Below are positions 44,495 through 56,340 of a stretch of 64,000 nt of DNA, piece after piece. Source of the stretch: Alopecurus myosuroides (taxonomy: Eukaryota; Streptophyta; Magnoliopsida; Poales; Poaceae). Location of the stretch: contig CM054060.1 of the NCBI GenBank assembly GCA_028641055.1, positions 245,099,540-245,163,539 of the forward strand. The letters are read 5' to 3'. The notes below the pieces were generated by a model. It ran no database searches and was not told the DNA's origin. It saw nothing but the letters and a program-made list of their open reading frames with translations. The position numbers and the translations under genes are program-made. The number at the start of each line of letters is the position of its first letter. Position 1 is the stretch's first letter.

Positions 44495-46849
44495 TGTAAC
44501 ATCCCTACTTTTGTGTAATAAAGAGAGGTGTTGTGTACATGGCATGCATGCATGAAAAATGGACAAAAAAAATTCTTTTAAAATTTAATCAGAGATTTAC
44601 CAGAAAGTCACTTAATTTGGCTTCACACAAAGTTGTTCTACAAAGTTTTTCAAATGGAACCAACCATGTGCTAAAAAGGTGGCAAATTTGAAGAGCTTTC
44701 CAACGAGTATTTTTGTGCAATTTTTTCTTCACAAAAAGGCCCTCAAAATCTGTTTTGGTTCTGTTTTTAGGTCCAAAAGGACCTCTTTGTATTTTCTCCC
44801 AGTTTTCCAGGGGGTTATCAGAGAAAAACGTTTTATCGTCTTCCTCCTATCCGGCGACAGGAGGGTAGCCGCTGCCGCTTCCACCTCCTGCTTCCCCTCC
44901 CTGTCGACGTGGAGGCCCGAGAACCCCTCAAGAGACGTCCGCATCGTGCGCAGCCCGCAGAGACCCCCTCGCAGTCCCCCTCTCCCTCTGTCCTTCTCTC
45001 TCCCTCACCGGAACCGAGCTCGCCGCCGATTCGTTGCCGCCGCCGATTAGTCCACTCCCGAGCCCCTCCGACGAGTCCCTCCGCACCGCACCGTCCCCCT
45101 CCCCCGCCTCGAGCAAGCTCAGCCGCTGGGATGGCCTAGGGGCGCCGAATCGAGGCCTTCTCCTCCGCGGCCGGTCGCCGGAGTTCTTCACCGCGCCGCC
45201 ATCCCCGCCTTCCTCCGGTCCTGTTGAGCCCTCCTGCTCGTTCCCGGTGAGCTCCTGCTTTCCCCCACCCCCTCCGTTCATCTTCTCCGGCACGGAATCA
45301 TCGAGACCGCCGGAGCCCGAGCCTCCCCGCCGCCGCTCGCCGTCAAACCTCGCCGCCGTCCACCCCTAGCTAGCGGCGCCACTCCCGTTAGGTCCCCCGC
45401 GACGAGGCGCACCCAAGGAGCCAACCCGCGCTTCCCGGGACGCCCTCCTCCGCCGCCGGCGACCGTTTCCGGCCACTGCCGGCCACCCGTGAGGTCACGG
45501 TGACGTCAGGCTGACGTCACCTGCCCACGTGGACGCGCCAAGTGGCGTTTCTTTGTCCTTTTTAAGCTGTACAGTGGGCCCCGCAGAAAAACAGAAAAAC
45601 AGAAACTAAATGATATTTGGAAATTCAATAACTTCCATTTTATAACTCCTAAAAATATGAAAAAAATATGCAATGTGTTCATAAAAATGTGAGCTATTTA
45701 TCTATACCACGTTCATATATGTTTGGCAAAGTTTAAAATGAGGTCACTTTTGTAGTTTACGTTTAATTCATTTAAATATTGAAAATAAAGTTTTTATTCA
45801 ATAAAATTAGAAAATTAAGTGTAATGTACCATTTTGATCAGTGAAACAAATGCAATCCAACTATGAGGTTCACAAGGTCATTTGAGCACATTAGCTTGGT
45901 CACATCTCTAGATTAGGGTTTTCTCCCCCTCCGGTGTTCGTCGTTCACGGCGTAAAACCCTAGCTTCCTGTTCTATCCTTTAAGCTTCAGTTCAATTGCA
46001 TTGTTTTGCTCATGCATACATATTGTGCATTGCACGGTCATCAAGCATTGATTGTTTGCCTTCTTTCCGGTGTTGCTCGCTATCGGTAGACCGAGATCCG
46101 TAGGTCGACCCGGCTTTCTACGACAACCCAAGCTCTACCCTCGACGAGCAAGGCAAGCACAACCTCATGGCTCTACCCATGTTTTGAGTCTTTCAACCTC
46201 TTACTCATGCATACGATTCAACTTGGTTTCGAGTCTGTTAGAGTTAACCTATCCATTGCATGACCCCTCCCTCACATGTCACCTTTATACCTGTTTACCC
46301 TCCTAGTATGACTATGGTTGTTTGAGTAACGTAGAGCCTTGTGTGTTCAATGCTTAGACATGCTTAGTCCTATGATCTGCTTCATCCGGTTGATGAAATG
46401 CCGATAATGCGTGAACTTAGTATGAAAGGTGTTTATGCTTTGATATGGTTGATTAACATGATTAACATGGCATGGATGTTGAGGCCACTGTGGGTTGTGG
46501 TTTTTGTCTCGTTCATGCCCCTAGGTGCGAGTTCTCGCCTTCGAAGCCAAGGCTGAACATACAGCCACACGCGGGGCCTAACAGACCGCGCTCGGCTAAC
46601 TAACTTGTCTAGTCACTTCCATGGGTCACGTAGATTGAAGTTTCCATTCGCGGGTGTGTCATAAAACGTTTTGGAGAAAACTAGGGCGTGACCGAGACCA
46701 GTGATGGACGTACACGGATCTTATCCCGACTCACAGATCAGGTGCCGTCAGGAGGTGGCCAACTCCCTGTTGACGGGGTGGCCCTGTTTGGGTTGACTCA
46801 TGGATAGGGCTAAGCAAGGTAAAGGCCGTGGTCGACCACACTCTGCCGC
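44495..46849 (+). repeat. 5' LTR of the right-hand gypsy element, first part
   Basis: It begins TGTAACATCCCTACTTTTG. A GC-rich block lies at 44870-45500. A mini-exon homologue is at 46090-46152, between a TATCGGTAG acceptor and a GC donor (CAAG then GCAAGC). The LTR is interrupted at 46849 by the three-LTR element; GCCGC at 46845-46849 is the duplicated target. The probable target of this gypsy element itself is GTTAG (44490-44494); its partner lies outside the window. Confidence 0.85.
46090..46152 (+). other. Acidic mini-exon A homologue in the gypsy LTR
   Basis: It has the same frame entry (two bases) and exit (one base) as the exon at 3477-3554, an AG acceptor and a GC donor. It reads VDPAFYDNPSSTLDEQ after an in-frame TAG at 46101-46103. 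The partner exon B is at 61067-61116, beyond the nested insertion. Confidence 0.35.
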
Positions 46850-49800
46850 TGTAACGCCCGGGGGTTTTCCCCCTAATAATTTTGTCGCTTGTTTTTCTTA
46901 TTTCTTGCATAGCATGGCATACCGCATCATCTTCGCATTTCAAACTTACAAACTAATATAAATTAATCAACTCATGTTTTCTAAAATTTGTTGGAATTTA
47001 TTTGGTGCATAAATCTAATTTTTATTGGAGCCTGAACAATTTCTGAAAAAAAAGAAGAACAAAAAAAAAGGAGAGAGAGGAAGGCCAGCCAGCCTTTCCC
47101 CACCGAACCAGCCCACTAGGCCCAGCCGGCCAAAAATCCCACCCAAACCCTAAATCTCTCTCCCCCCTCCTCCTTTTGCCCCCGCCGTTTCCACTAATTG
47201 CAAACAGGTCCCCCACCTCCCAGGAACCGAACGCACGCACGGGAGGAACCCCTCCCTCGCTCGCTGCCTCCTCTCCCCGATCCCGCTCGAAGCCCCACCC
47301 GCTCGCTCCTCTCTCTCGCTCGACCTCCTTCCTCCCTGCCTCTCGCTCGCCCTTGCCCCCCCGGCAGCACCCCCCCGGCGCCCTCCCGAGCTCGCCGTCC
47401 CCGCCGCCTCTCTCCCTCGCCCGCAGCTCCCCTCCTTCCCCTGGCCGCGACTCCCCCTCGCCTCCCTTCCTCCCGCGGCCGCCGCGCCCCCGTCGTCGGC
47501 GTCCTCTCCGCCCCAACCGCCGGAGCTCCTCCTCCACCTCACCGCCTACCGCACCGGCGCCCTCCTTCCGCCTCGGTCCGCTGCCCCCCTGCTGTCCTCC
47601 CTCCAGTCCATAGCGCCGCCGCCGCCTGCCCCTTCTGCTCCCACGAGGACACACTTCCAGCCGGCTCCACCCGCCGGCGACTGCCTGGCCACCCGAGCCC
47701 TTCCCGGCGCCCGTCCCCGCTGCCGTTCGCCCCGTATTCCCTCTCACCTCTGCCTCCCTCTCCTTGTTCTTGCCGGCGAGCTACGACGCCGCCAGCGGAA
47801 CGGCAGTGAGCGGGAACCCGGCGTCCTTGAGCTGCTGCCTCACGACGGTGCTGTTACGGTGGTGTATAGGTGTGGTGTTGCGGATGTCGCTGATGTTGCT
47901 GCTGTGTCTTCTCCGTCTCCGATGCGGTACTCCCGAGCAAGCCAACACCGACGGAGTGGTGGTGTCGCCATTACCGCAACTTTGGCGATGCACTACTTCT
48001 CGACTACTTCCTCGACTGCGTATACACCATCGCCTCCATGTCCTGCTTCGGATGCAACTGTTCAAGGTGTTTGATGGAAGTACCCCAAGAGGTTGGACTC
48101 CTCGTGAGAACTTGTAATTTGCTCCTGCTCCGTTTGTTGGGGATGATGCTCCGTGTCGGGTGCTTTCTGTGGTAATGACCATCGTCGAATGGACACCACG
48201 ACGCCGTGTTTGATGTCATCTTCCCTGGCACCGACGTTCGTTTGTGGTGGCCGCCTTCGTGCGCGTCCACGACTCCGATGATTGGAGATGCCAAGAACCT
48301 CCTCAACAAGTACACCGACGCCGTGAACCCCATCAACCCCGACGATGTCGAAGGTGACGGATACGTGGAACCGCCAAGTTAACCTCCGACCCCGAAGACG
48401 ATGCGGTAGCGGCTCGCCCACGACTACTACGACTACTTCGACGACGATGACCGCGTGATTCGAGAACGACTACTTCCTCTACGACGTGATCGACTACCTC
48501 GGCTACGGAACGAGAACGACTACTTCCTCGACGTCGACTACTTCCTCTACTATGACTACGTCGACTACTTCCACGACATCGACGACTTCGTCTACCTCCT
48601 ATTCTTCGTCTACTTCCTCCACGTCCCGAAGGCACCGGCGTTGCCCCGAAGATCTCCTCTTTCCGGCGTCGAACACAAAGATCCTTTCCACACGTGCGAA
48701 CCCAAACCCAAACCCCTATACCTATGCCCTATTTTCTATAACATATCAACTATAATTAAAATGTCATCTCATTCATGTGTTGCATTGCATTTTGTGGGTA
48801 GATAAATAACTCGAACCTCCTAAATTAAATGTTGGGCTTCCGGCTCAATTTAAATTGATTTAATTGCATAAATCATAACTAATTCATCTTAACTCCAAAT
48901 TTGAAAAGTAAAATATGTTTTCCAATCAAAATTCTCTAAACTTTGCAAATATAAACTTTGTTTTCTGTTTTGAATAATTTAAATTGCTGAAAACAACTAT
49001 TTCTTAATTAATGCATTAAAATTGCTAAATTGATAACTTGCTCATTTTAATTCCAAATCCAACAAATAAAATATGTTTTCATACCAGAAAAATGCACTTA
49101 ATCTGTTCATGCCATCCATGTTCATGTTTGCACCTTGCCTGTTGCATTTGTAGTAGTGTTATGTATGTTCACCTAATAAATAAATATGGAATGTGTTGGG
49201 GTATTAAATTCAAATCATACCCTATTCCATTTAATATTGGATAGATCACCTCTACCTTGTGTAAACCTGCTAAACAACATTTAATATTGATGGTTAGCTA
49301 AACAACTTGAACCAATTCCTATTTCTCCGGACTCCGGTTCCGATTAAATTGCTTAAGTTGTTTCCCCTGTTGCATCTTGCCATGTCATGCATATAAAATA
49401 GGATCATGCTGGATCTTTGCCGTAGTAGTAATTGTTGCATCCGGTGTTTCTTTTAGTTCGTTGCTTCTTCGCGGATAGGACGCTGAGATGATGTGAGCAA
49501 CGACAAGTTCTGCTACCTTGCGGGATCTCAGGCAAGTATACTCACTTGCTGCCAAATGGCTGCCTTTCATCACTTGTTACCGATTCTTTCCGTTGTCTAT
49601 TTCTGCTAGTAGTAGATGTTTCTGTTACGAACCCATCACATGAATCCCTTAACACTGATATTGCCTCACCTCCCCTCCTATAACCCCGTTGTTTGAGCCC
49701 GTGTCTTACTAGCATGCTTAGGGTTGTTTTGCTCGAGTCTGTTACCCGTTACTTTCTGTTACTATTCCTATTACGTTATGGGGGCTCGATGTTAATCAAT

Positions 49801-51119
49801 CAATCCTGTTAATGCCAATGGTAATAATAATTTGATGATAAGGCACCGGCAGGAGGCCCTTTGTGGTTTTGAGGCCTGCTAGTGTCGACCCTAATAGGAA
49901 AAGGGTCTTGTCTACTGATCCATGATGAGCGCACTACCCGCATGTGGGAAGCGAGTATGGGCGCCCCCCTCAATTTGACTCGATTCGCATCTCGTCCAAA
50001 TCGCCTCATTTAGTTCGGGTTTTCCATTTGCTGCATGCATGATCTTGCGAGCCCTTGGATCCCGGGTGGAACTTTCGTAGTCGGCATATAGGAGGACACG
50101 TTCTTAGAGTGCTATGAGGGTCCATTTTCTTCTGGGCTCGATTAGCCGTGCGCCAAGGTGCTTTGGGCTTGATGCGAAGAAGAGTTGAGTTGTGTAGAGT
50201 ACCTCGCTTGGTGGGGTGATCTCCCATCTGGCGGGTTATTCTTGCGTGTACGGCTAAATTGGTGCAACCCTGCAGGGATAATCTTCTCGAGAAGCCGTGT
50301 TTTCCGCGGTTATGGATTACTTGGTGAAAGTACTGGCTAACAAGTACTCAGAACAACTCAACCCTAATGATTCACAATCTCACACCCAATGATTAACAAC
50401 TTGACTAGTAATAGGCTTATTGACACAATAATCTGAACCATCATTAATTCAACTGCGTGAGTTATCCTCGGATTGGTTCTTTGGATAAAGGGGCGAGATC
50501 CAGGATGGGTTTGTTTGAAGTTATCTTTCAATTGGTTACAATACTCGATCTTATCTTCTTTCTGTTAGCCGGAAGTTGTAGTATCTCTCTGTAGATGGTT
50601 AGTGCAGCCCGCTGTCGCTTATTTGCAATAACCCCTTCCTTTCCGTTGATCCCAAAGTATTTGTATCTTGTGATGACTGGCTACGCCGGTATCTTGTGAG
50701 TATGGTTTATCCACTTTCCAGTACTTAACCGTACTGACCCACGAATCTTTTTCGTGGCTGCATATTCAATATTGTAGTAAACAGGTTTGAAGTCTGACGA
50801 CGTTAGCTTGGGAATCCCTCCGGCTTGGCCTGGGCAGGGATTGGACGCTCTCGGTTATCTTCAGGACTCTTAGTCCAATTTGTATCTTGTCCGTAGACGG
50901 ACGATATGTTGTTTCTTCCGCTGTTGTTTGGATCTTTGTATGGTATCAGTTGTATCCCTGGCTCGTTTGAGTCATCTTGTATCTATCTGTTTCTGTTGTA
51001 ATTGTGGAATATTCGTGAACTATTGTAATGTTATCATAAATGGCAACCTGGAATCGGTTATTATGCGGATTTGGCGGAAATGCTGAAATCTGCATAGTGC
51101 CCGATCTCGGGGCGTCACA
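46850..51119 (+). repeat. LTR 1 of the three-LTR element (4270 bp)
   Basis: A GC-rich block occupies 47090-48660. In it, 48425-48620 is a repetitive coding-like stretch rich in GACTAC and TTC triplets (DYYDYFDDD, DYFLYYDYVDYF). An AT-rich middle follows. From 49500 on there are blocks nearly identical to the LTR of the left gypsy element (for example 49840-49925 versus 3860-3945). It ends GGGGCGTCACA. Confidence 0.93.
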
Positions 51120-51594
51120 AATGGTATCAGAGCATGGTTCCGATTCCCGATATTGTTTCGATACGAATGGTTATCGAAGCAACGGGTCCACAAAGCCTGT
51201 AGGATAACCTCGCTAACGGTCGTTGTTTCTAGAGTGTCAAAAACTATTTCTGCTAAACTATTTTGGAAAACATCTCAATAGGATTCTTGTTTTCTCCTCA
51301 TCTTCATTCTATTTCTCCTCCCATCTTATTTGTTTTGGAGTCTCCCCCTCTTGTCTATCTTTCAAAGTGTTAGGATCCTACGTGGGTGGACGTTTTCTGA
51401 GCCGTTAACCTAATAGGTTCGATCATCGGAAGATTCCTGGTGGAAGAACATCGTCATCAGCCCGAGCAAGAATCTCTTGTTAGTGGTGTCGAGGAGATCA
51501 ACTGGAAGCACGAAGAATCGATAGTCGAACTTCTTTCCCCTCCCGGGTTAGCAGGTGGATTGCGAGGGCGCAATCCCTTGTTAGTGGTGTCGAC
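51120..51594 (+). mobile_element. Internal domain 1 of the three-LTR element (475 bp)
   Basis: The iMet primer site TGGTATCAGAGC is at 51122-51133. A short frame from 51440 begins MEEHRHQPEQESLVSGVEE and runs into the next LTR; no known domain. A 17-bp direct repeat, CTTGTTAGTGGTGTCGA, occurs at 51476-51492 and at 51577-51593, the latter against the LTR. There is no clear polypurine tract before the LTR, so the 3' part of the domain seems to have been lost. Confidence 0.8.
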
Positions 51595-54500
51595 TGTAAC
51601 GCCCGGGGGTTTTCCCCCTAATAATTTTGTCGCTTGTTTTTCTTATTTCTTGCATAGCATGGCATACCGCATCATCTTCGCATTTCAAACTTACAAACTA
51701 ATATAAATTAATCAACTCATGTTTTCTAAAATTTGTTGGAATTTATTTGGTGCATAAATCTAATTTTTATTGGAGCCTGAACAATTTCTGAAAAAAAAGA
51801 AGAACAAAAAAAAAGGAGAGAGAGGAAGGCCAGCCATCCTTTCCCCACCGAACCAGCCCACTAGGCCCAGCCGGCCAAAAATCCCACCCAAACCCTAAAC
51901 CTCTCTCCCCCCTCCTCCTTTTGCCCCCGCCGTTTCCACTAATTGCAAACAGGTCCCCCACCTCCCAGGAACCGAACGCACGCACGGGAGGAACCCCTCC
52001 CTCGCTCGCTGCCTCCTCTCCCCGATCCCGCTCGAAGCCCCACCCGCTCGCTCCTCTCTCTCGCTCGACCTCCTTCCTCCCTGCCTCTCGCTCGCCCTTG
52101 CCCCCCCCCCCGACAGCACCCCCACGGCACCCTCCCGAGCTCGCCGTCCCCGCCGCCTCTCTCCCTCGCCCGCAGCTCCCCTCCTTCCCCTGGCCGCGAC
52201 TCCCCCTCGCCTCCCTTCCTCCCGCGGCCGCCGCGCCCCCGTCGTCGGCGTCCTCTCCGCCCCAACCGCCGGAGCTCCTCCTCCACCTCACCGCCTACCG
52301 CACCGGCGCCCTCCTTCCGCCTCGGTCCGCCGCCCCCCTGCTGTCCTCCCTCCAGTCCATAGCGCCACCGCCGCCTGCCCCTTCTGCTCCCACGAGGACG
52401 CACCTCCAGCCGGCTCCACCCGCTGGCGACTGCCTAGCCACCCGAGCCCTTCCCGGCGCCCGTCCCCGCCGCCGTTCGCCCCGTCTTCCCTCTCACCTCT
52501 GCCTCCCTCTCCTTGTTCTTGCCGGCGAGCTACGACGCCGCCAGCGGAACGGCAGTGAGCGGCAACCCGGCGTCCTTGAGCTGCTGCCTCACGACAGTGT
52601 TGTTACGGTGGTGTATAGGTGTGGTGTTGCGGATGTCGCTGATGTTGCTGCTGTGTCTTCTCCGTCTCCGATGCGGTACTCCCGAGCAAGCCAACACCGA
52701 CGGAGTGGTGGTGTCGCCATTACCGCAACTTTGGCGATGCACTACTTCTCGACTACTTCCTCGACTGCGTATACACCATCGCCTCCATGTCCTGCTTCGG
52801 ATGCAACTGTTCAAGGTGTTTGATGGAAGTACCCCAAGAGGTTGGACTCCTCGTGAGAACTTGTAATTTGCTCCTGCTCCGTTTGTTGGGGATGATGCTC
52901 CGTGTCGGGTGCTTTCTGTGGTAATGACCATCGTCGAATGGACACCACGGCGCCGTGTTTGATGTCATCTTCCGTGGCACCGACGTTCGTTTGTGGTGGC
53001 CGCCTTCGTGCGCGTCCACGACTCCGATGATTGGAGATGCCAAGAACCTCCTCAACAAGTACACCGACGCCGTGAACCCCATCAACCCCGACGATGTCGA
53101 AGGTGACGGATACGTGGAACCGCCAAGTTAACCTCCGACCCCGAAGACGATGCGGTAGCGGCTCGCCCACGACTACTACGACTACTTCGACGACGATGAC
53201 CGCGTGATTCGAGAACGACTACTTCCTCTACGACGTGATCGACTACCTCGGCTACGGAACGAGAACGACTACTTGCTCGACGTCGACTACTTCCTCTACT
53301 ATGACTACGTCGACTACTTCCACGACATCGACGACTTCGTCTACCTCCTATTCTTCGTCTACTTCCTCCACGTCCCGAAGGCACCGGCGTTGCCCCGAAG
53401 ATCTCCTCTTTCCGGCGTCGAACACAAAGATCCTTTCCACACGTGCGAACCCAAACCCAAACCCCTATACCTATGCCCTATTTTCTATAACATATCAACT
53501 ATAATTAAAATGTCATCTCATTCATGTGTTGCATTGCATTTTGTGGGTAGATAAATAACTCGAACCTCCTAAATTAAATGTTGGGCTTCCGGCTCAATTT
53601 AAATTGATTTAATTGCATAAATCATAACTAATTCATCTTAACTCCAAATTTGAAAAGTAAAATATGTTTTCCAATCAAAATTCTCTAAACTTTGCAAATA
53701 TAAACTTTGTTTTCTGTTTTGAATAATTTAAATTGCTGAAAACAACTATTTCTTAATTAATGCATTAAAATTGCTAAATTGATAGCTTGCTCATTTTAAT
53801 TCCAAATCCAACAAAAATATGTTTTCATACCAGAAAAATACACTTAATCTGTTCATGCCATCCATGTTCATGTTTGCACCTTGCCTGTTGCATTTGTAGT
53901 AGTGTTATGTATGTTCACCTAATAAATAAATATGGAATGTGTTGGGGTATTAAATTCAAATCATACCCTATTCCATTTAATATTGGATAGATCACCTCTA
54001 CCTTGTGTAAACCTGCTAAACAACATTTAATATTGATGGTTAGCTAAACAACTTGAACCAATTCCTATTTCTCCGGACTCCGGTTCCGATTAAATTGCTT
54101 AATTTGTTTCCCCTCTTGCATCTTGCCATGTCATGCATATAAAATAGGATCATGCTGGATCTTTTCCGTAGTAGTAATTGTTGCATCCGGTGTTTCTTTT
54201 AGTTCGTTGCTTCTTCGCGGATAGGACGCTGAGATGATGTGAGCAACGACAAGTTCTGCTACCTTGCGGGATCTCAGGCAAGTATACTCACTTGCTGCCA
54301 AATGGCTGCCTTTCATCACTTGTTACCGATTCTTTCCGTTGTCTATTTCTGCTAGTAGTAGATGTTTCTGTTACGAACCCATCACATGAATCCCTTAACA
54401 CTGATATTGCCTCACCTCCCCTCCTATAACCCCGTTGTTTGAGCCCGTGTCTTACTAGCATGCTTAGGGTTGTTTTGCTCGAGTCAGTTACCCGTTACTT

Positions 54501-55865
54501 TCTGTTACTATTTCTATTACGTTCTGGGGGCTCGATGTTAATCAATCAATCCTGTTAATGCCAATGGTAATAATAATTTGATGATAAGGCACCGGCAGGA
54601 GGCCCTTTGTGGTTTTGAGGCCTGCTAGTGTCGACCCTAATAGGAAAAGGGTCTTGTCTACTGATCCATGATGAGCGCACTACCCGCATGTGGGAAGCGA
54701 GTATGGGCGCCCCCCTCAATTTGACTCGATTCGCATCTCGTTCAAATCGCCTCATTTAGTTCGGGTTTTCCATTTGCTGCATGCATGATCTTGCGAGCCC
54801 TTGGATCCCGGGTGGAACTTTCGTAGTCGGCATATAGGAGGACACGTTCTTAGAGTGCTATGAGGGTCCATTTTCTTCTGGGCTCGATTAGCCGTGCGCC
54901 AAGGTGCTTTGGGCTTGATGCGAAGAAGAGTTGAGTTGTGTAGAGTACCTCGCTTGGTGGGGTGATCTCCCATCTGGCGGGTTATTCTTGCGTGTACGGC
55001 TAAATTGGTGCAACCCTGCAGGGATAATCTTCTCGAGAAGCCGTGTTTTCCGCGGTTATGGATTACTTGGTGAAAGTACTGGCTAACAAGTACTCAGAAC
55101 AACTCAACCCTAATGATTCACAATCTCACACCCAATGATTAACAACTTGACTAGTAATAGGCTTATTGACACAATAATCTGAACCATCATTAATTCAACT
55201 GCGTGAGTTATCCTCGGATTGCTTATTTGGATAAAGGGGCGAGATCCAGGATGGGTTTGTTTGAAGTTATCTTTCAGTTGGTTACAATACTCGATCTTAT
55301 CTTCTTTCTGTTAGCCGGAAGTTGTAGTATCTCTCTGTAGATGGTTAGTGCAGCCCGCTGTCGCTTATTTGCAATAACCCCTTCCTTTCCGTTGATCCCA
55401 AAGTATTTGTATCTTGTGATGACTGGCTACGCCGGTATCTTGTGAGTATGGTTTATCCACTTGCCAGTACTTAACCGTACTGACCCACAAATCTTTTTCG
55501 TGGCTGCATATTCAATATTGCAGTCAACAGGTTTGAAGTCTGACGACGTTAGCTTGGGAATCCCTCCGGCTTGGCCTGGGCAGGGATTGGACGCTCTCGG
55601 TTATCTTCAGGACTCTTAGTCCAATTTGTATCTTGTCCGTAGACGGACGATATGTTGTTTCTTCCGCTGTTGTTTGGATCTTTGTATGGTATCAGTTGTA
55701 TCCCTGGCTCGTTTGAGTCATCTTGTATCTATCTGTTTCTGTTGTAATTGTGGAATATTCGTGAACTATTGTAATGTTATCATAAATGGCAACCTGGAAT
55801 CGGTTATTATGCGGATTTGGCGGAAATGCTGAAATCTGCATAGTGCCCGATCTCGGGGCGTCACA
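51595..55865 (+). repeat. LTR 2 of the three-LTR element (4271 bp)
   Basis: Near-identical to LTR 1 and LTR 3, with scattered substitutions and length changes in the poly-C tract near 52100. It has the same GC-rich block and triplet-rich stretch (53175-53370). Confidence 0.93.
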
Positions 55866-56340
55866 AATGGTATCAGAGCATGGTTCCGATTCCCGATATT
55901 GTTTCGATACGAATGGTTATCGAAGCAACGGGTCCGCAAAGCCTGCAGGATAACCTCGCTAACGGTCGTTGTTTCTAGAGTGTCAAAAACTATTTCTGCT
56001 AAACTATTTTGGAAAACATCTCAATAGGTTTCTTGTTTTCTCCTCATCTTCATTCTATTTCTCCTCCCATATTATTTGTTTTGGAGTCTCCCCCTCTTGT
56101 CTATCTTTCAAAGTGTTAGGATCCTACGTGGGTGGACGTTTTCTGAGCCGTTAACCTAATAGGTTCGATCATCGGAAGATTCCTGGTGGAAGAACATCGT
56201 CATCAGCCCGAGCAAGAATCTCTTGTTAGTGGTGTCGAGGAGATCAACTGGAAGCACGAAGAATCGATAGTCGGACTTCTTTCCCCTCCCGGGTTAGCAG
56301 GTGGATTGCGAGGGCGCAATCCCTTGTTAGTGGTGTCGAC
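55866..56340 (+). mobile_element. Internal domain 2 of the three-LTR element (475 bp)
   Basis: The same length and content as internal domain 1: primer site TGGTATCAGAGC at 55868-55879, the MEEHRHQPEQ frame from 56186, the 17-bp direct repeat and no polypurine tract. Identical length and shared defects show that the two are duplicates of one another. Confidence 0.8.

Noticed and set aside
47022..48117. Long frames of 130-300 codons in the three-LTR element (also 51767-52866 and 56506-57613)
   Set aside because: They are low-complexity Pro/Ser/Ala or Arg/Gly frames in GC-rich LTR sequence, open on both strands, with no start context or domain.
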